Of a stretch of 28,397 nucleotides of DNA, positions 1 through 7,685 are shown one piece after another. Source of the stretch: DATAQC01 sp051005135 (lineage in GTDB: Bacteria; Actinomycetota; Acidimicrobiia; Acidimicrobiales; AC-14); contig JBPCJQ010000064.1 of NCBI GenBank assembly GCA_051005135.1, positions 1-28,397 on the forward strand, read 5' to 3'. The notes below the pieces were generated by a model that made no database searches, was not told the DNA's origin, and saw only the letters and a list, made by a program, of their open reading frames with translations. Every line of letters begins with the position of its first letter. The first letter of the stretch is position 1. Made by a program: the position numbers and the translations under genes.

Positions 1-59
1 GCTTCCTCTCCCGCCGCTTGGGCGGCCGGGCTGAGTGACCAATGGCGGGGGACGATTGG

Positions 60-106
60 TTCTTTGGCGCTTTGGCCGCGTTGGGCGCGGCCACCGCGCC
101 AAAGAA
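60..106 (-). terminator. Terminator-like hairpin downstream of the small HTH gene
   Basis: An 11-bp perfect inverted repeat (60-70 with 96-106) encloses a second 7-bp repeat (74-80 with 86-92) around a 5-nt loop, giving a long two-part stem. It starts 3 nt past the stop codon of the minus-strand gene at 110-385, so it most likely ends that transcript. There is no long T-run, which is common for terminators in GC-rich actinomycetes. The bases between the stop and the stem (CCGTTCTTTG on the minus strand) recur in the terminator at 21989-22021. Confidence 0.7.
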
Positions 107-109
107 CGG

Positions 110-385
110 TCAGCTCTGGGCGTCGGCGTCGTCGTCGTAGCGGCGGTAGGTGCCGAAGCGTGACTTGACGTTGGCGGGTGTGGTGCCGAAGGACTGGGCC
201 AGGTCGTCCCAGCTCGCCCCTTCGTCGAGGGCCTCGTCGACCAGCCGGCGGGTGAGGGCCTCGAGGAACTGCTGAGCGGCGATGGTGGCATGGATGCGCG
301 ATGCCGCCGGTGAGGCGTTGTCGGCGATCTGGTCGAGCAGGCTGCGCAAGGCGACGAACGCCTCGCCAGAGGTGTCGATGGGCAC
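110..385 (-). CDS. Small helix-turn-helix-like protein (91 aa)
   Basis: Function unknown. The second half reads like a DNA-binding helix-turn-helix (SWDDLAQSFGTTPANVKSRF, about residues 58-77), close to the HTH seen in sigma region 4 and in small regulators; the first half is predicted helical (FVALRSLLDQIADNA, then IAAQQFLEALTRRLVDEAL). The open frame extends far upstream, but that part is antisense to the kinase gene. I place the start at the GTG at 385 because a TACCAT -10 box (392-397) lies exactly 6 nt before it, with no ribosome-binding site, which fits a leaderless transcript. The gene ends in an acidic DDDADAQS tail and is followed by a hairpin. It is divergent from the kinase gene with 37 bp between starts, so it could regulate it, but nothing shows this directly. 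Confidence 0.7.
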   Translation of the reverse strand: MPIDTSGEAFVALRSLLDQIADNASPAASRIHATIAAQQFLEALTRRLVDEALDEGASWDDLAQSFGTTPANVKSRFGTYRRYDDDADAQS

Positions 386-391
386 CGTGCC

Positions 392-397
392 ATGGTA
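392..397 (-). promoter_or_regulatory. -10 box of the small HTH gene (leaderless)
   Basis: TACCAT on the minus strand, 6 nt before the GTG at 385. The expected transcription start coincides with the start codon. Confidence 0.55.
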
Positions 398-409
398 GGG
401 GACTGCCGC

Positions 410-415
410 TACCGT
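410..415 (+). promoter_or_regulatory. -10 box of the FGGY kinase gene (leaderless)
   Basis: TACCGT lies 7 nt before the GTG at 423 and no Shine-Dalgarno sequence is present. It supports 423 over the later in-frame GTG at 450. Confidence 0.55.
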
Positions 416-422
416 TCCTCGC

Positions 423-1910
423 GTGGCTTGCCCGGGATCCACCGAGCTGGTGGCAGGCATCGACATGGCCACCGCCGAGGTACGGGTGAAAGTGGCCGAC
501 GCCACTGGCCACGTCGTGGTCCGGGGACGGGAGAGTCTCGGTCCTCCCGAGCGACTTGGGCCGGGATGGTCACAGGCCGATGCGAGCCGATGGTGGCCGG
601 CCGCCGGGGCAGCCCTGCGGCAGGCCACCGCCGAGCTGGATGAGGGCAGCCGCATCGTGGCGGTGGCGGTGGCCGCCACCTCGGGGACAGTTCTGGTGGT
701 CGACGCCGACGGCCAGGCCCTCGGCCCTGCCCTCATGTACGACGACCAGCGCGCCGGCGCCGAAGCGGAGACAGCCCGGCGCGCCGGAGCCGATCGCTGG
801 GACGCACTGGGCTTCCGTCCCGGCGCCACGTCGGGGTTGGCCAAGTGGGCTTGGCTGCTGGCGCGCCCGGGCGTGGCCGAACGGGCGGCCCACACCTGGC
901 ATGCCTCCGACATGGTGGTCGGCCAGCTGATCGGTGCTCCTCCGCCCACCGACTGGAGCCACGCCCTCAAGAGTGGCTTCGACTCGGCCCAGGGGGAGTG
1001 GGCGTGGGAGGTGATGGACGCCCTGGGCATCCCGCCCCGTCTGCTGCCGGAGGTGCACCCGCCCACGGCCCTGGCCGGCACGGTGACTCCGGAGGCGGCG
1101 GCGGCCACTGGGCTTGCCGCCGGCTGCCATGTGGTGCTCGGCATGACCGACGGGTGCTCCGCCCAGATGGCCGCCGGCGCCGACCGCCCCGGGCGCTTCG
1201 TCACTGTCGTGGGCACGACGATGGTGGTCAAAGGGGCCAGTGCCGACCTGGCCCACGACCCGTCGGGTGCCGTCTACAGCCACCGCCATCCCGCCGGGTG
1301 GTGGTTGCCCGGAGGGGCCTCCAACACCGGCGGAGCCGCGGTCGATGTCGACCCCGCCGACCTCGGTGATCTCGACCGCCTGGCGGGGCAGAGAGGCCCG
1401 GCCGGCACCGTCGCCTATCCGTTGCGGGCTACCGGCGAGCGCTTCCCGTTCGTGGCTCCCGAAGCCGAGGGCTTCTGGCTCGGGGAGCCGGGTGACGAGA
1501 TCGAGCGCCATCGTGCCGTGCTCGAGGGAGTCGGCTTCTTGGAGCGGCTGGCCTACGCCCATCTCGACGACCTGGGCGCGGTGGCCATTGGCGGGGTGCG
1601 CTCGGCCGGTGGCGGTGGTCGCAGCCGGGAGTGGGCGGCGATCCGCGCCACCATCTTGCACCGGCCCGTGCTCGTCACCCACGGTGCTGACTCCGCCCTG
1701 GGCGCGTGCATCCTGGCCGCGGCCGAGGCGCTTCATCCCGACCTGACCACTGCGGTCGAACACATGGTGACCGAGGGCGAGCAGGTGGCGCCCGTCGAAT
1801 CCCAGATCGCCGACCTCGATCGCTCCTTCGCCCGCTTCGTGTCCGCCCTCGCTGACCGAGGATGGATCGACGATCGCCTGTCGCGTGCTGCCGGAGCGCA
1901 GCTGCACTGA
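423..1910 (+). CDS. FGGY-family carbohydrate kinase (xylulokinase-like)
   Basis: Predicted cytoplasmic sugar or polyol kinase of 495 aa, the usual FGGY length. The N-terminal ATPase-fold motif is VAGIDMATAEVRV (about residues 10-22); the usual DxGT is DMAT here, so the glycine is Ala. GMTDGCSAQMAAGA near residue 240 holds the expected catalytic Asp, GTTMVVKGA is the second phosphate loop, and GGVRSAGGGGRSREW followed by ADSALGACILAA matches the C-terminal FGGY signature. Members phosphorylate xylulose, gluconate, glycerol and similar compounds; the substrate cannot be told from sequence alone, and xylulokinase is only the closest general label. The gene stands alone, divergent from a small HTH gene and converging on dapC with a 2-bp gap. 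The GTG at 423 is chosen because of the -10 box 7 nt upstream. Confidence 0.85.
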   Translation: MACPGSTELVAGIDMATAEVRVKVADATGHVVVRGRESLGPPERLGPGWSQADASRWWPAAGAALRQATAELDEGSRIVAVAVAATSGTVLVVDADGQALGPALMYDDQRAGAEAETARRAGADRWDALGFRPGATSGLAKWAWLLARPGVAERAAHTWHASDMVVGQLIGAPPPTDWSHALKSGFDSAQGEWAWEVMDALGIPPRLLPEVHPPTALAGTVTPEAAAATGLAAGCHVVLGMTDGCSAQMAAGADRPGRFVTVVGTTMVVKGASADLAHDPSGAVYSHRHPAGWWLPGGASNTGGAAVDVDPADLGDLDRLAGQRGPAGTVAYPLRATGERFPFVAPEAEGFWLGEPGDEIERHRAVLEGVGFLERLAYAHLDDLGAVAIGGVRSAGGGGRSREWAAIRATILHRPVLVTHGADSALGACILAAAEALHPDLTTAVEHMVTEGEQVAPVESQIADLDRSFARFVSALADRGWIDDRLSRAAGAQLH

Positions 1911-1912
1911 GG

Positions 1913-3052
1913 TCAGCCCAGAAGGCGGTCGGCTACCAGTCGCAGGCGCTCGAGAGGTTGGACGGCGGCCACCCGCAGACGGTCGCGGCCCTGGGGGCCG
2001 TAGAGCTCACCCGGCGACACCACCACCCCACCCCGCCGGGCCAGGTCCTCGGCCGCCGCCCAGGCGTCGCCGCCGGGTGCCTTGGCCCACAAGTAGAAGC
2101 CGCCACCGGGAAGCGCAACCGGGTAACCCGCCTCGGTCAGCACCGCACCGAGATAGGCCAGTCGTTCGAGGTAGCGGGCCCGTTGCTGATCCACCGAGGC
2201 GTCGTCATCGAGGGCAACGGCGGCGGCCGCCTGCACCGGCCCGGGCATCATCATGCCCACGTGCTTGCGCACCTCGGCCAGGTAGCCCACGATCTCGGGG
2301 TCGCCGGTGTAGAAACCCGCCCGCAGGCCGGCCAGGTTGGACCGCTTCGACAGTGAGTGCACGGCCACAACGCCTTCGAACCCGCCGCCCAGGATGGTGC
2401 GACGGTTGCCCTCCCACGTGAGCTCGACGTAGCACTCGTCGCTGAACACCGGGATATCGTGGGCCCGGCCCCACGCCGCCACCGCGTCCAGGTCGTCGAG
2501 GGCGCCGGTGGGGTTGGACGGCGTGTTCACCCACAGGCACAGGGCACGAGCCGCGTCGGTGTCGTCGACCTGGGCCAGGTCGAGCTGCCACTTCTCGTCG
2601 ACTGGAACAGGCACGGCTCGGCATCGGGCCAGCAAGGCGCCCATCTGGTATGTGGGATAGGACACTGCGGGGTACAGCACCGTGTCGCGCGACGGGTCGC
2701 GTAGGCGGAGCCACTGAGGGATGGTGGCAACGAGCTCCTTGGTGCCGACGCACCCGGCTACCGCGTCGACCGGCACATCGACCCCCAGGCGGCGGCTCAT
2801 CCAACCCACCGCCGCTTGGCGCAGGGCGGCGGTGCCCACCGAGGGCGGGTACCCCCGCTCGGTGCCCGAGGTGGCCAGCGCAGCCACCACCGCTCCTGAG
2901 GGAGGATCGCAGGGAGTGCCGATGGAGAGATCCACCGCCCCTCCGGGTTGATCGGCGGCAAGCCGGTGGACGGGACCCAGGCGGTCGTACGGGTAGGGCG
3001 GTGGCGAGAAGCCGCCCGCCGCCGTCCCGCCGACGCCGCCGCCGCCCATCAC
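1913..3052 (-). CDS. dapC: Succinyldiaminopimelate transaminase DapC-like, PLP-dependent
   Basis: Class I/II aminotransferase of 379 aa, probably converting N-succinyl-2-amino-6-ketopimelate and glutamate to N-succinyl-LL-diaminopimelate in the succinylase branch of lysine/DAP synthesis. NTPSNPTG (176-183), the Asp/Tyr of FSDECYVELTW, and the PLP lysine in SLSKRSNLAGLRAGF (K236) are all present. The shortish length and overall wording resemble actinobacterial DapC rather than AspC. It is the last gene of the miaB-miaA-dapF-hflX-dapC operon. Its GTG at 3052 overlaps the hflX TGA as GTGA; an ATG one codon later is possible. Being two genes downstream of dapF in the same operon supports a role in DAP synthesis. 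The position after hflX is often held by lexA in actinomycetes, and lexA is not in this window. Confidence 0.85.
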   Translation of the reverse strand: MMGGGGVGGTAAGGFSPPPYPYDRLGPVHRLAADQPGGAVDLSIGTPCDPPSGAVVAALATSGTERGYPPSVGTAALRQAAVGWMSRRLGVDVPVDAVAGCVGTKELVATIPQWLRLRDPSRDTVLYPAVSYPTYQMGALLARCRAVPVPVDEKWQLDLAQVDDTDAARALCLWVNTPSNPTGALDDLDAVAAWGRAHDIPVFSDECYVELTWEGNRRTILGGGFEGVVAVHSLSKRSNLAGLRAGFYTGDPEIVGYLAEVRKHVGMMMPGPVQAAAAVALDDDASVDQQRARYLERLAYLGAVLTEAGYPVALPGGGFYLWAKAPGGDAWAAAEDLARRGGVVVSPGELYGPQGRDRLRVAAVQPLERLRLVADRLLG

Positions 3053-4395
3053 CCGGCCCGGAACTGGTCGAAGCGCGAGACGTCGGCAGGGTCGAGGCGC
3101 ACCCGCAGCCGGGTGGCATCGTCGCCGTGGATCTCGGCCAGCACCTCGCCGTAGCGGTGAAGGGCAGCCACCACGTCGCCCCGGTCATAGGGCACCACCA
3201 GCTCGACGACCCGGGTAAGGGCACGCAGCCGGTCAGCGATGGCGGCGAGGAGCTCTTCCACTCCGGTGCCGGTGTGGGCCGATATCAGGACCGATCCTGG
3301 ATGGCGTTCGGCCAGGCGCGCCGCAGTTCCGTCGGCGTACGCGGTGCCGTCGGCTGACCAACGGTCGGCTGGGTCAGGGCCGGCCGTTGAGCGGTCGGCT
3401 GGGCTGTGGCCGTCCGTCAAGCGGTCGGATTTGTTGAAGGCCAGCAGCTCGGGCACGTCTTCGGCGCCCAGCTCGGCCAGCACTGTTCGCACCGCGTCGA
3501 TCTGGGTGGCGTGGTCGGGAGCCGAGGCGTCGACCACGTGCACCAGCAGGTCGGCCTCGGCCACCTCCTCGAGAGTCGAGCGGAACGCCTCCACCAACTG
3601 GTGGGGGAGCTTGCGCACGAAGCCCACGGTGTCGCTCACCAATACCCGTTCGCCGCCGGGGAGGTCGAGGCGCCGGGTGGTGGGGTCGACGGTGGCGAAG
3701 AGCCGGTCTTCCACCACGACGTCGGCCCTCGTGAGGCGGTTCAACAGGGTGGACTTCCCGGCGTTGGTATAGCCCACCAGGGCGACCGTCGGCAGGCGGG
3801 AGCGGGCCCGGGCCTTGCGCTGGGTACGGCGGTTCTGGGTGAGCTCCCGCAGGTCGGCCTCGAGCTTGGTGGCCCGGCGCAGGAGGCGCCGCCGGTCGAC
3901 CTCGAGCTGGGTCTCACCCGGCCCCCTGGTGCCGATGCCGCCAGCCTGCTGGCTGAACCCCTTGCCCCTTCCTCGTAGGCGGGGCAACCGGTAGCGCAGC
4001 AGGGCCAGCTCCACCTGGGCCTTGCCCTCCTGGGTGTGGGCGTGCTGGGCGAAGATGTCGAGTATCACTGCAGTGCGATCGATGGCGGTGCGCCCGAGGA
4101 TCTTCTCCAGGTTGCGGCTCTGGGCGGGCGACAGCTCGTCGTCGAACACCACCGTGTCGGCGTCGGTGGCGTCGGAGATCTCCCGCAGCTCCTGGGCCTT
4201 GCCCCGCCCCACGAAGGTGGCGGGGTCGGGTGTGTCCCGCCGTTGCAGCACCCGATCGGCCTCGTCGGCCCCAGCGGTGTCGACGAGGGCAGCCAGCTCG
4301 TCGAGCGAGGTCTCGGCGACTTCCAATGACGTCGGCGGTATGGCCACTCCCACCAGCACGATCCGCTCGCGCCGGTGGCGCTCGATGAGGGTCAT
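3049..4395 (-). CDS. hflX: GTPase HflX
   Basis: Ribosome-associated GTPase of 448 aa that binds the 50S subunit and can split or rescue ribosomes under stress. The N-terminal HflX domain contains VGRGKAQEL and FDDELSPAQSRNLE; GIGTRGPGETQLEVDRR precedes the G domain. The G motifs are GYTNAGKST (208-216), DPTTR (238-242), DTVG (255-258) and NKSD (321-324), with SAHTGTG as G5. An insertion of about 33 residues between NKSD and G5 (about 326-358, rich in A, D, T, G) is encoded by a degenerate 30-bp tandem repeat and is not typical of the family. The ATG at 4395 overlaps the dapF stop as ATGA, so translation is probably coupled. Confidence 0.95.
   Translation of the reverse strand: MTLIERHRRERIVLVGVAIPPTSLEVAETSLDELAALVDTAGADEADRVLQRRDTPDPATFVGRGKAQELREISDATDADTVVFDDELSPAQSRNLEKILGRTAIDRTAVILDIFAQHAHTQEGKAQVELALLRYRLPRLRGRGKGFSQQAGGIGTRGPGETQLEVDRRRLLRRATKLEADLRELTQNRRTQRKARARSRLPTVALVGYTNAGKSTLLNRLTRADVVVEDRLFATVDPTTRRLDLPGGERVLVSDTVGFVRKLPHQLVEAFRSTLEEVAEADLLVHVVDASAPDHATQIDAVRTVLAELGAEDVPELLAFNKSDRLTDGHSPADRSTAGPDPADRWSADGTAYADGTAARLAERHPGSVLISAHTGTGVEELLAAIADRLRALTRVVELVVPYDRGDVVAALHRYGEVLAEIHGDDATRLRVRLDPADVSRFDQFRAG
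3361..3430. repeat. 30-bp imperfect tandem repeat inside hflX
   Basis: Copies at 3361-3390 and 3391-3420 agree at 22 of 30 positions, and a third begins at 3421 (GCGGTCGG). The period is 10 codons, so the hflX frame is kept. It encodes the low-complexity insertion between the G4 and G5 motifs. Confidence 0.75.
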
Positions 4396-5210
4396 CTTGT
4401 GCCTTCTGGGAGTTCGACCACGCAGACGGACTGGGCGGGCCCAGTCAGCACGATCGTGTCACCGGCCAGGTCGACGACGACGTCGCCGCCGCGCTGGTGC
4501 ACGACTGTCCGTTCGCCCACCAGGCCCCACCCGGCCGCGGCCGCCGCGGCCGCGCAAGCGCCGCTACCGCAAGCCTCGGTCTCACCGACGCCGCGCTCCC
4601 AGACCCGCATCGTGAGCTCGCCGGCTCCGGGGCCGGCCGTGATCAACTCGACGTTGGTAGTGGGATAGGTGCGGCCCAGGGCCTCCAGTTCCGAGGTGCC
4701 ATCATCCAGTAGCACCAGGTGGGGGTTCCCCAGGTCGACAGCGACGCCAGCCTGGGCCCGAGCGGCCCCCTGAGCGGGAGACTGGGCCCGAGCGGCCCCC
4801 TGAGCGGGAGCCGAGAACTCGGCGGGCAAAGGCTCCACCCGCGCCACGCCCATCTCCACCGCCACCAGGTCGCCCTCGCCCAGGCTGGCCCGGCGGTGCC
4901 CGGCGTCGGTCGCTACGACCACCCATGGGCCGGCGACGACGCCAGCGTCGACCACGGCCCGGGCCACACAGCGCAAGCCGTTGCCGCTCGTCTCCGCCCG
5001 GCTGCCGTCGGCGTTGCGCAGCTCCATGGTGACGTCGGCCCCCTCAACGGCGGGGCCGCCGGCGGTGACCCGAATCAGGCCGTCGGCACCTGCGCCCTTG
5101 TGACGGTGGCACACGGCCCGTGCCAGGTCGGCGTCGATCGGCTGAGCCCCCTCGACGTCGAGCAGGATCAGAAAGTCGTTGCCGAGGGCTTGGTACTTCT
5201 GCAACCTCAC
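4392..5210 (-). CDS. dapF: Diaminopimelate epimerase
   Basis: Cofactor-independent racemase of 272 aa that converts LL- to meso-diaminopimelate for peptidoglycan and lysine. The N-terminal MRLQKYQALGNDFLILLD and the second catalytic cysteine in GETEACGSGACAA (C214) are typical. The first catalytic motif, normally CGNGxRC, reads TSGNGLRC: position 75 is Ser, and the Cys that follows the Arg (C81) is kept. This could be a lineage variant, an altered mechanism, or a related specificity. A perfect 10-residue tandem duplication (about 134-153, SPAQGAARAQ-type) is inserted before VAVDLGNPHLV. The GTG at 5210 overlaps the miaA stop as GTGA, and the dapF stop overlaps hflX, so it sits mid-operon. Confidence 0.93.
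   Translation of the reverse strand: MRLQKYQALGNDFLILLDVEGAQPIDADLARAVCHRHKGAGADGLIRVTAGGPAVEGADVTMELRNADGSRAETSGNGLRCVARAVVDAGVVAGPWVVVATDAGHRRASLGEGDLVAVEMGVARVEPLPAEFSAPAQGAARAQSPAQGAARAQAGVAVDLGNPHLVLLDDGTSELEALGRTYPTTNVELITAGPGAGELTMRVWERGVGETEACGSGACAAAAAAAGWGLVGERTVVHQRGGDVVVDLAGDTIVLTGPAQSVCVVELPEGTR
4752..4810. repeat. Two tandem copies of a dispersed GC-rich element inside dapF
   Basis: Two identical 29-nt units, 4752-4780 and 4782-4810, repeat with a 30-bp period and add 20 residues to DapF in frame. A 27-nt core of the unit recurs at 11395-11421 in cinA (26 of 27 identical) and at 15516-15542, on the opposite strand, in the sigma-factor pseudogene (24 of 27). Confidence 0.8.
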
Positions 5211-6139
5211 GATGCCCAGTGTCCCAGCAGGGCGGGCAGCACGGCCACAGGGTTTCGCGCTGACGCCATCCAGGCGATGCGGGGGTCACGCCGGAACCAG
5301 GCTCGTTGGCGACGGGCGAACTGCCGGGTACGACGTACCGCCGCCTCGATCGCGTCGGTGAGGGTGCGTCGGCCCGCAAGGTGGTCGAGCAGCTCCCGGT
5401 AGCCGAGGGCCTGGCCGGCGGTGGGTGACAGGCCACCCGGGCCCCGCGCCGCCAGCGCCCGAACCTCGTCGAAAAAGCCGTCGGCCAACTGGTCGACGTA
5501 GCGGGCCGCGATCCGCTCGGCCACGACGGCCCTGGGCAACCACACCCCGGCCAGGCGGAAGCGATTAGCCGGGTACGCATCCAGACCAGGGCCGAAAGAC
5601 GAGAAGGGGCGACCGCTGCCAAGCGTCACCTCCAGGGCGCGCACCACCCGCCGGGCGTTGGCGGGCTCCATCCGGGCCGCCCCTCGGGGGTCGATCTGGG
5701 CCAGGCGTCGGTGGAGGGCGCCGACGCCCGCGGGCCTGGCCGCCTCCTCGGCCAGCGACGCCCGCAGCTCGGGCCACTCGCCGGGAAGGACCAGGCCGTC
5801 GACCACTGCCTGCACGTACAGGCCAGTGCCGCCGACCAACAGGGCCCGGTGACCACGAGCCTCGATGGCGCTCAGCACCTCGGCGGCGGCGGCCTGGAAC
5901 CGTGCCACTGAGAACTCCTCCTCCGGGTCGGCCAGGTCGATGAGGTGGCACGGCACCTCTGCCCGCGCTGCGGCCGTGGCCTTGGCGGTACCGATATCCA
6001 TGCCCCGGTAGACCTGCATGGAGTCCACGGAGACGAGCTCCACATCGTCGAAGTGGCGGGCGACGGACATGGCCAGCGCCGACTTGCCCGATGCGGTGGG
6101 CCCGACGAGGGCCAGGTGGCGCGGGGGTGGTGCGGTCAG
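5207..6139 (-). CDS. miaA: tRNA dimethylallyltransferase MiaA with a probable CTG start
   Basis: Transfers the dimethylallyl group to N6 of A37 in tRNAs reading UNN codons; MiaB then acts on the product. The first in-frame ATG (6070) would begin after the P-loop and remove GPTASGKS, which is essential. Reading upstream gives LALVGPTASGKSALAM in frame, and the only possible start before the preceding sequence is CTG at 6139, which overlaps the miaB stop as CTGA. This gives 310 aa, the usual MiaA length, with GGTGG about 7 nt upstream. Other motifs: SVDSMQVYRGMDIGTAK, LVGGTGLYVQAVVDG, and the tRNA-contacting region ending in RQFARRQRAWFRRD. The stop overlaps dapF. Confidence 0.93.
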   Translation of the reverse strand: MTAPPPRHLALVGPTASGKSALAMSVARHFDDVELVSVDSMQVYRGMDIGTAKATAAARAEVPCHLIDLADPEEEFSVARFQAAAAEVLSAIEARGHRALLVGGTGLYVQAVVDGLVLPGEWPELRASLAEEAARPAGVGALHRRLAQIDPRGAARMEPANARRVVRALEVTLGSGRPFSSFGPGLDAYPANRFRLAGVWLPRAVVAERIAARYVDQLADGFFDEVRALAARGPGGLSPTAGQALGYRELLDHLAGRRTLTDAIEAAVRRTRQFARRQRAWFRRDPRIAWMASARNPVAVLPALLGHWAS

Positions 6140-7647
6140 GAGCTGGCCACCGGGATGAGGCTGCGGTGCCGCGACCGGGCGGTGATCTCGACCAGCTCAC
6201 CGCGCAGGTAGTGGGGCGCAGCACCGGTGACCGCCACGGTGGCGTAGCTGCCCGGGGTGGGCGCCAGCCCCCGCACTTCGAAGTGCACCAGCTTGTTCTG
6301 GCCGGTACGGCCGGTGGTGACAGTGATATCCCGCTTGCTAGGCCCCTCCACGAGGACCTCTTCGACCCGTCCCACCCGGGCCTGGTGGCGGCGCAGGGCC
6401 GAGCGCTCCACCACCACCCGCAGCCGCTCGAAGCGCTCGGCCGTCACCTCGGGAGGCACGAAGCGGTCGGTCATGGCTGCCGCCGCGGTGCCGGGGCGGG
6501 GCGAGAACACGAAGGTGTAGGCGCTGTCGTAGCCGGCCTCGGCCACGACCTCGAGGGTGCGCTCGAAGTCGTCGTCGGTCTCACCGGGGAACCCGACGAT
6601 GAGGTCGGTGGTGACAGCGAGATCGGGCATGGCCGCCCGAGCCTCGGCCAGGCGGCCCAGGTAGCGCTCGGCGGTGTAGCCCCGGTGCATGGCGGCCAGG
6701 GTGCGGTTGCTGCCTGCCTGCAGGGGAAGGTGTAGGTGGTCGCAGATCGCCGGGGTGTCGGCCATGGCCTCGATGGTCTCGGGCCGCAGGTCCTTGGGGT
6801 GGGGACTGGTGAAGCGCACCCGGCGGATGCCGTCGACCGAGCCCACGGCCCGCAGCAGGTCGGCGAACAGCGGGCGGGCCCGGCGGTGAGCGGAGCCGCC
6901 ATTCCGTTCGGGCACGGAGCCGGCATTCCGTTCGGGCACGGAGCCGGCCCACGCCGGGCCAGCGAGCTGGGCCGCTGCCGGGTCGTGAGGTTGGGCCCGC
7001 AACCGGGTGGTGATGTCACGCCCGTAGGAGTTGACGTTCTGGCCCAGCAGGGTGACCTCGGTGACGCCGGTGCGCGCCAGCGCCTCCACCTCGCCCACTA
7101 CCTGGCCAAAGGGACGGCTGGCCTCGGGCCCACGGACGGCGGGCACGATACAGAAGGCGCAGGCGTTGTCGCAGCCCACCTGGATGGTGACCCACGCCGC
7201 GTAGGGCAAGTTGCGACGGGCGGGGAGAGCGGAGGGGAATGCCACCTCGTCGTCCGAAGAAGCGTCGAGGATCTCGGTCACCGGGCCCTCGGCGGCCGCC
7301 CGGCGCAGCAGCCCGGTGGCTGCGGCGAGGTTGTGCGTCCCGAAGACGGCATCGACCTGGGGCGCCCGCTCCCGCACGAGGGCACCGTCCTTCTGGGCCA
7401 GGCAGCCGCCCACCGCGATCTGCATGCCCGGGCGGCGCTCCTTGAGGGCCTTCAGGTGGCCGAGGTGGCCGTAGAGCCGATTGTCGGCGTTCTCGCGGAT
7501 GCAGCAGGTGTTGAGCACCACCACGTCGGCGGCCTCGAGGTCGTCGGTGGCCTCCATGCCCTCGGCCACGAACTGGCCTGCCAGCCGCTCGGAGTCATGC
7601 TCGTTCATCTGGCACCCGAAGGTGCGGATGAGAAACTTCTGGCTCAC
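6136..7647 (-). CDS. miaB: tRNA-2-methylthio-N6-dimethylallyladenosine synthase
   Basis: Radical-SAM methylthiotransferase of 503 aa, adding the 2-methylthio group to i6A37 in tRNA. The N-terminal domain carries the three auxiliary cluster cysteines (C12 in FGCQMN, C48 in NTCCIREN, C82 in GGCLAQ). The SAM cluster motif is GCDNACAFCIVP (C159, C163, C166), and a C-terminal TRAM domain (VEEVLVEGPSKRD...) ends the protein. It is longer than many MiaB proteins because of an insertion of about 40 residues (about 217-258) that contains two copies of GSVPERNA/G encoded by a 24-bp tandem repeat. It leads the operon into miaA. The GTG at 7647 has a TACCTT box 6 nt upstream, so it is probably leaderless. 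Confidence 0.95.
   Translation of the reverse strand: MSQKFLIRTFGCQMNEHDSERLAGQFVAEGMEATDDLEAADVVVLNTCCIRENADNRLYGHLGHLKALKERRPGMQIAVGGCLAQKDGALVRERAPQVDAVFGTHNLAAATGLLRRAAAEGPVTEILDASSDDEVAFPSALPARRNLPYAAWVTIQVGCDNACAFCIVPAVRGPEASRPFGQVVGEVEALARTGVTEVTLLGQNVNSYGRDITTRLRAQPHDPAAAQLAGPAWAGSVPERNAGSVPERNGGSAHRRARPLFADLLRAVGSVDGIRRVRFTSPHPKDLRPETIEAMADTPAICDHLHLPLQAGSNRTLAAMHRGYTAERYLGRLAEARAAMPDLAVTTDLIVGFPGETDDDFERTLEVVAEAGYDSAYTFVFSPRPGTAAAAMTDRFVPPEVTAERFERLRVVVERSALRRHQARVGRVEEVLVEGPSKRDITVTTGRTGQNKLVHFEVRGLAPTPGSYATVAVTGAAPHYLRGELVEITARSRHRSLIPVASS
6901..6948. repeat. 24-bp perfect tandem repeat inside miaB
   Basis: Two identical 24-nt units (6901-6924 and 6925-6948, each starting ATTCCGTTCGGGC), preceded by a partial copy at 6891-6900. 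The period is 8 codons. A related unit, 20 of 24 identical, is found at 22294-22317 in the ABC-F gene. Confidence 0.8.
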
Positions 7648-7653
7648 GGCTCC

Positions 7654-7659
7654 AAGGTA
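7654..7659 (-). promoter_or_regulatory. -10 box of the miaB operon (leaderless)
   Basis: TACCTT on the minus strand, 6 nt before the miaB GTG at 7647. The six bases between are GGAGCC, so a weak ribosome-binding role cannot be ruled out. Confidence 0.5.
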
Positions 7660-7670
7660 GCGCCGGACGG

Positions 7671-7684
7671 AGCCCGGGCGGGCT
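7671..7684 (-). terminator. Small hairpin after the spoVS-like gene
   Basis: AGCCC-GGGC-GGGCT forms a 5-bp GC stem with a 4-nt loop directly after the stop codon of the spoVS-like gene and before miaB. It is short, so termination here is only a possibility. Confidence 0.3.
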
Positions 7685-7685
7685 G

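Noticed and set aside
570..1907. Long minus-strand open frame opposite the FGGY kinase
   Set aside because: High GC produces long antisense frames. The plus strand carries the kinase motifs, and this frame shows no known domain.
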